Positions 5,900 through 8,908 of a DNA stretch of 8,908 nt are shown here, piece after piece. The first letter of the stretch is position 1. Each line of letters begins with the position of its first letter. The stretch spans positions 1-8,908 of the forward strand of contig CANUCM010000178.1 of assembly GCA_947856675.1 (NCBI GenBank). Reading direction: 5' to 3'. The stretch comes from an uncultured Clostridia bacterium. GTDB lineage: Bacteria > Bacillota > Clostridia > Oscillospirales > Butyricicoccaceae. Made by a program: the position numbers and the translations under genes. The notes under the pieces were generated by a model. It was given only the letters and a program-made list of their open reading frames with translations. It was not told the DNA's origin and made no database searches.

Positions 5900-5975
5900 A
5901 GGGGTATAGCTCAGCCGGTAGAGCAGCGGTCTCCAAAACCGCGTGCCGAGGGTTCGATCCCTTCTGCCCCTGCCA
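5900..5975 (+). tRNA. trnW: tRNA-Trp (anticodon CCA)
   Basis: The 76-base cloverleaf is complete. The acceptor stem AGGGGTA (5900-5906) pairs with TGCCCCT reading from 5965-5971 (one G-T pair). The D arm contains AGCTCAGCCGGTAGAGCA. The anticodon stem GCGGT/ACCGC holds the loop with CCA. The T arm is GAGGG-TTCGATC-CCTTC with one wobble pair. The discriminator is G5972 and CCA is encoded at 5973-5975. A promoter precedes it and a terminator follows it. Confidence 0.97.
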
Positions 5976-6006
5976 TACTTGGACAATGAAATAGATGTCC
6001 ACCACG

Positions 6007-6032
6007 AAAAGCCCGTATTTACGGGCTTTTTT
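6007..6032 (+). terminator. Intrinsic terminator after tRNA-Trp
   Basis: AAAAGCCCGT (6007-6016), loop ATTT, ACGGGCTTTT (6021-6030), T-run through 6032. It is a clean 10-bp stem about 30 bases beyond the tRNA. The A-run on the left also makes it usable from the other strand. Confidence 0.92.
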
Positions 6033-6136
6033 CGCATTATTCGGGCGAAATTTCAAGGCGTAAAACCGTAGATATATTTCAGCCGTTTTAGCCATCCGGA
6101 GGGATTTGAACTCTGTACAATTGAGTATTATCAAAT

Positions 6137-6184
6137 AAATCGGCAGATTGGCAGCAAAGTTTGCTTCTGAGTTGCCGATTTTTT
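6137..6184 (+). terminator. Terminator-like hairpin in the gene-free stretch (first)
   Basis: AAATCGGCA (6137-6145) pairs with TGCCGATTT (6173-6181), followed by T to 6184. The 27-base loop contains a further AGCAA/TTGCT mini-hairpin. It acts on the plus strand, yet no recognised plus-strand gene ends here. Confidence 0.65.
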
Positions 6185-6229
6185 ATTCAAAAATATATAC
6201 AAAGTTAAGAGCAGTTTTTTGTTCGTTAC

Positions 6230-6273
6230 GCTGAATTGATTGAAAAGATATTCTCAATTGATTCGGCTTTTTT
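6230..6273 (+). terminator. Terminator-like hairpin in the gene-free stretch (second)
   Basis: GCTGAAT (6230-6236) pairs with ATTCGGC (6261-6267), with TTGA (6240-6243)/TCAA (6254-6257) inside after a 3-base internal mismatch, then six T (6268-6273). It too is oriented on the plus strand. Confidence 0.55.
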
Positions 6274-6383
6274 CATTTAAGAATAAGAGGGAGTGATTCC
6301 AATTTGGCAGGTGTAAATCAAAACCGAATAGAGATTGTTAATGTAACGGTTGAGTTTTGAAAAAGATTTAGCTTTTAATTTGC

Positions 6384-7646
6384 TTAATTCTGCGACACCG
6401 CAAAACCGAATATGGTAAACGTAGTTTCTGCCGTTCCATCATTTACAGGGCGAATTTCAATCTCCATATCAATTACCTCGTCATATTCGGCTGCAACCAT
6501 GGCGGCGGCGCCTCCCCATCCGAATTCTTCATTGGAATCAATGGTTTTTACCTGCTCACCATTGATATAAACGTCTACCGACCCCATCGTTTCATTATTG
6601 TTGGTTTTATATATCAGGAAAAATGCGCTTCCTCTTGCATTAAGCTTCATAGGCTCATTGCTGTCGGCGGCAGAGGAATTGTATATCCAGTATCCGGGGA
6701 AACCAAGACCGGTTGCTGTCGTTTCCGTGAAGGCTCCTATGTCTGTTAAAGTCAGTTCATCGCTTGAAGTAGTAAGCGTTACCATAGTTGCATTAACATA
6801 ATTTGCGCCGTAAAGCGAATCTTCGGGTATCTCATATGGCTCTGCATCGGTGTTCTCCGCGGTGCTATACATATATTCAATGAATTCGCTGATAAGTCTG
6901 TGTCCGTCGGCGCTGGGGTGAGCAGTATCAACAGAGTGATCTTCCCACTTCATTCTGCCTTCATCAATCTCAGGCGTAATTGCATCAACCACGCTTATCA
7001 TCGGAAGATCATAAAATCTGCCTACAATCTGCATTTGTTCCTGTGTGGAATAACCGTCAACGGTGCGATTGAATATCAGAACAACCGCAGGGTCATTTTC
7101 CTGCATAAGCACAGTTTTTATAAGCGATTCAAAAGAAGCCTTTGTAAATGTATCTTGAGCGTCATTTACGGCATATTCGATAAAAACAATATCCGGGTTA
7201 TAAGTGAGAACATCCCGCTGTACACGGAGATTTCCCAGCGTGGAGGATGTGCCGCTAAGACCGGCGTTTACATATTCAACGTTATCTCCTGTGCCGTAGG
7301 TCTCGGCAAAATAGTCGTATGAAAGCTTTGCATAGCATCAGTCGGGACCTCCGGCATAGCCCTCGGTAATAGAGCCTCCTATGTAAGCAACAACGGTTTT
7401 TTCACCGCTTTTCGCTTGTTCAATTTTTGCCTTTATTCTTGATGGATTTCCTATTGATGTAAGAGAACGTTCTACCATGGCTGTGTGATATTCCTCCTCG
7501 GTCATAGTTGTTGATGTTGTTGATGTTGAAACTGTGGTATCCGATGCAGGTGCTTCTGAGCTTCCGGCTTCGCTTTCCTGCGTCGATGAGCAGCCTGTCA
7601 TTACGGTAACAAGCGCTGCAAATATCATAATAATGGTCTTTTTCAT
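6384..7646 (-). pseudogene. Secreted SGNH/GDSL hydrolase lipoprotein, interrupted by an in-frame TGA
   Basis: The reading frame is open over 420 codons except for one TGA at 7340-7338 (codon 103). The N-terminus MKKTIIMIFAALVTVMTGC19 is a lipoprotein signal, followed by a Ser/Thr-rich linker to about residue 48. An SGNH esterase domain follows, with the nucleophile in YIGGS92ITEG, a Gly block LSGTSSTLG, the Asn block EYAVN161D, and the catalytic D240/H243 in VDTAHPSADGH. After about residue 275 comes a beta-rich accessory domain ending FTIFGFAVSQN. The full triad and conserved flanks indicate a carbohydrate-esterase-like enzyme anchored outside the cell, until the stop. The TGA falls in GGPD-stop-CYAKLSYDYF, so the N-terminal piece alone lacks most of the catalytic core. 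The start at 7646 has AGGAGG about 15 bases upstream, longer than usual. The araC gene lies just upstream on the same strand. Confidence 0.85.
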
Positions 7647-7686
7647 AATGTTTAAGTAACGCCTCCTGTTGTTATTTTGTGATTTT

Positions 7687-7715
7687 ATTATATATTCCGT
7701 CAACCTCAAAAGCAA
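7687..7715 (-). promoter_or_regulatory. Promoter of the SGNH hydrolase gene
   Basis: On the minus strand TTGCTT (7715-7710) and TATAAT (7692-7687) are 17 bases apart. Just upstream of the -35, ACAC-TC-GTGT (7717-7726) is an imperfect palindrome at a position suited to an activator such as the adjacent AraC-type protein. The promoter is fairly clear; the operator is a guess. Confidence 0.7.
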
Positions 7716-7752
7716 TACACTCGTGTGCTGTTTTTACTAAGATTTTGTGCTG

Positions 7753-7797
7753 AAAAAAGCACGGACATAAGCATAAAAGCCTGAGTCCGTGCTTTTT
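7753..7797. terminator. Bidirectional terminator between araC-type gene and SGNH gene
   Basis: AAAAAGCACGGAC (7754-7766) pairs with GTCCGTGCTTTTT (7785-7797), a 13-bp stem with an 18-base loop. On the minus strand it ends in six T right after the regulator gene, so the regulator and the esterase are transcribed separately. Confidence 0.92.
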
Positions 7798-7801
7798 GTT
7801 T

Positions 7802-8587
7802 TTAAAAACATTTTCGGTATAAGGATGGCGTCAATCCAGTATAATTTTTGAACTGCCTCATAAAGTATACATCGTTGCTGTATCCGCATTTTTCAGCAAT
7901 GTCCTTCACTGCGAAATCAGTGGTTGCAAGCAGCATTTTAGCATATTCTATGCGGCTTAAAATAATATCTTCAGTAACGCTGTTCCCAAATAGCTTTTTG
8001 TATGTATGCTGGAAATAAGAACGGCTCAGCATTGCTTGTTCGGCGAGATCATCAACAGAAAGGGTCATCGGATGAGTGCTGAATATCATAGAACGAATCT
8101 GCGTCAGTATGTAATAGCGCGCATCGTCCACATTTGCTCTTGAAATATCATTTCCCTCTGCTGCGCGACTCAGCTTTATGAGCAGCAGTCTGAGCTGTAA
8201 ATCAAGGGCTTCGGATTTGTACTTTGCAGTGGAACTATGCTCAAAGCACAATCCTCTTATAAGCTTTGAATGCTCAGTTAAGCTGCCTGCATAAACAGGG
8301 ACGTCAAGGGGAATGTTGTGCTCGGCAAAGAAATTCTTTTCATTCTCTTCAAGGCTGAAATGAATCCAGTCATTGTTGTATGTATCGCCTGCCGCCCCGT
8401 AATGCTGTGGACTTCCTATGTTATAGATAATAAAACTGTTCTCTTTGACTTTTTGCTTATCTCCGTTTATCGAAACAAATGCCGGAGTTTTAAACAGCAA
8501 AAGGAGATAGTTTCCCGAACCGTCGGGACGGTTAATCTCAAAATTACTCTCGTGAGAGTGGTTATAACCTATAAAGTTAATTGTCAT
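7802..8587 (-). CDS. AraC-family transcriptional regulator with N-terminal cupin-like sensor
   Basis: The 261-residue protein has an N-terminal AraC-type ligand-binding (cupin) region at about residues 10-140 (NFEINRPDGSGNYLLLLF, SFIIYNIGSPQHYG, NNDWIHFSL). The usual pair of helix-turn-helix motifs is at about residues 165-261: TLSVDDLAEQAMLSRSYFQH, and FAVKDIAEKCGYSNDVYFMR followed by QFKNYTGLTPSLYRK. Such regulators typically sense a sugar or other small molecule and activate a nearby carbohydrate gene, so control of the neighbouring esterase is plausible. The start at 8587 has AAAGG upstream and a near-perfect promoter. It ends at a strong terminator. The gene is intact, in contrast to the broken esterase. 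Its ligand cannot be read from sequence. Confidence 0.93.
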   Translation of the reverse strand: MTINFIGYNHSHESNFEINRPDGSGNYLLLLFKTPAFVSINGDKQKVKENSFIIYNIGSPQHYGAAGDTYNNDWIHFSLEENEKNFFAEHNIPLDVPVYAGSLTEHSKLIRGLCFEHSSTAKYKSEALDLQLRLLLIKLSRAAEGNDISRANVDDARYYILTQIRSMIFSTHPMTLSVDDLAEQAMLSRSYFQHTYKKLFGNSVTEDIILSRIEYAKMLLATTDFAVKDIAEKCGYSNDVYFMRQFKNYTGLTPSLYRKCF

Positions 8588-8620
8588 TGGAATAACCTTT
8601 CTGTTAATGTATTTTTAATT

Positions 8621-8649
8621 ATTATATCACCATATGATTTATAAGTCAA
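8621..8649 (-). promoter_or_regulatory. Near-consensus promoter of the AraC-type regulator
   Basis: On the minus strand TTGACT (8649-8644) and TATAAT (8626-8621) are separated by exactly 17 bases, with the start expected near 8614, about 27 bases before the ATG. Confidence 0.88.
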
Positions 8650-8756
8650 TTTAACTTTTATTGTAAACTTAATACTTTTGATAATAATTGCAGTTGCTAT
8701 AATCCTCTTTTGTGTGGTGATATATATGTAAATAGTAAGCGGCTGTCTTAAAATAT

Positions 8757-8908
8757 ATGAGTAATATAGTCATAAGTATGCCGTACTTTGCAACCGAGAG
8801 CTATTACAAGGACGTGGGCTTTACGGAAAAAGACCATATCCGTCTGCGAGATGCTCTGCTTGAAATAACGGGAAAGTTTCTGGTGTCATACAACGACTGC
8901 CCGGAGAT
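8757..8908 (+). pseudogene. D12-class DNA adenine methylase fragment, N-terminus missing, runs off the right edge
   Basis: The frame from 8757 to the window end encodes 50 residues including PYFATESYYKDVGFTEKDHI, RLRDALLEITGKF and LVSYNDCPE. This matches the middle of D12-class N6-adenine methylases (Dam type), just after the DPPY catalytic motif. Here the motif position reads SMPY, so the first Asp-Pro of DPPY is lost. The expected N-terminal half, including the AdoMet-binding FxGxG motif, is absent upstream; instead there is AT-rich non-coding DNA with a stop at 8736-8738 in this frame and no ribosome site before the ATG. I therefore call it a truncated remnant, perhaps created at a rearrangement junction. 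Its 3' part lies outside the window. Host restriction-modification or phage/mobile element origin is possible. Confidence 0.72.

Larger units (their letters stand above)
6033..6383. other. About 350 bases with no convincing gene: hairpins and remnants
   Basis: This gap marks the switch from GC-rich to AT-richer DNA. It holds a minus-strand GTTCAAATC box resembling the T arm of a decayed tRNA (6091-6115), two plus-strand terminator-like hairpins (6137-6184, 6230-6273), and a TTG-started 18-codon frame with a good ribosome site (6304-6360). The minus-strand esterase gene ends at 6384. No strong terminator for that gene was seen here. Confidence 0.6.

Noticed and set aside
5856..6134. 92-codon minus-strand open frame across tRNA-Trp
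   Set aside because: It is the antisense of the tRNA and its terminator; such frames are a known artefact.
7318..7340. SECIS element after the TGA of the SGNH gene
   Set aside because: The hairpin has a bulge, is AT-rich and sits too near the TGA; the residue is not part of the catalytic triad. Kept only as a point to check.
1..8908. CRISPR array, insertion sequence ends or transposase
   Set aside because: No regularly spaced identical repeats and no transposase-like protein were seen; the ATCGAT elements are too few and too short.

Overview
The window looks like a chromosomal piece of a gut-type Clostridia (Oscillospiraceae/Ruminococcaceae-like) bacterium. Protein similarity, strong AGGAGG-type ribosome sites and Firmicute-style promoters point that way. 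This is inference from recognisable families, not a database match. Two compositional regimes are visible: roughly 1-5980 is very GC-rich with G/C-ending codons, while roughly 6040-8908 is AT-richer with different codon use.

Region 1 (1-3800) is a selenium-metabolism cluster. It holds a partial YedE-type membrane transporter (minus), a class-V aminotransferase-fold cysteine desulfurase/selenocysteine lyase-like enzyme (plus), SelD selenide,water dikinase (minus) and a LysR regulator of the type found beside selenium genes (plus). The order is divergent, convergent, divergent, with a bidirectional terminator between the lyase and selD. The key point is that selD is itself a selenoprotein gene. 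The real start is at 2760, and an in-frame TGA at 2715-2713 (residue 16) sits exactly at the catalytic Cys/Sec position, followed by a compact SECIS-like hairpin. Ordinary gene calling would miss the first 28 residues and the active site. Together the genes would import or handle selenium, release it from an amino acid, make selenophosphate, and sense the process.

Region 2 (3840-5980) carries a 61-aa small membrane-type protein (minus), a dihydroorotase-family amidohydrolase that has lost its metal-binding motifs (plus, with a good promoter and a terminator-like hairpin in its leader), a 45-aa one-helix protein with a Cys-Pro-Cys-Cys motif, and a complete tRNA-Trp(CCA) with promoter and terminator.

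Region 3 (about 6030-8908) has the look of acquired or decaying DNA. About 350 bases without a clear gene hold two plus-strand terminator-like hairpins, a weak tRNA-3'-end-like remnant and an 18-codon start-of-gene stub. Next come a secreted SGNH/GDSL esterase lipoprotein gene broken by a single in-frame TGA (minus), an AraC-family regulator behind it (minus, near-consensus promoter), and a D12-class DNA adenine methylase fragment lacking its N-terminal part that runs off the right edge (plus).
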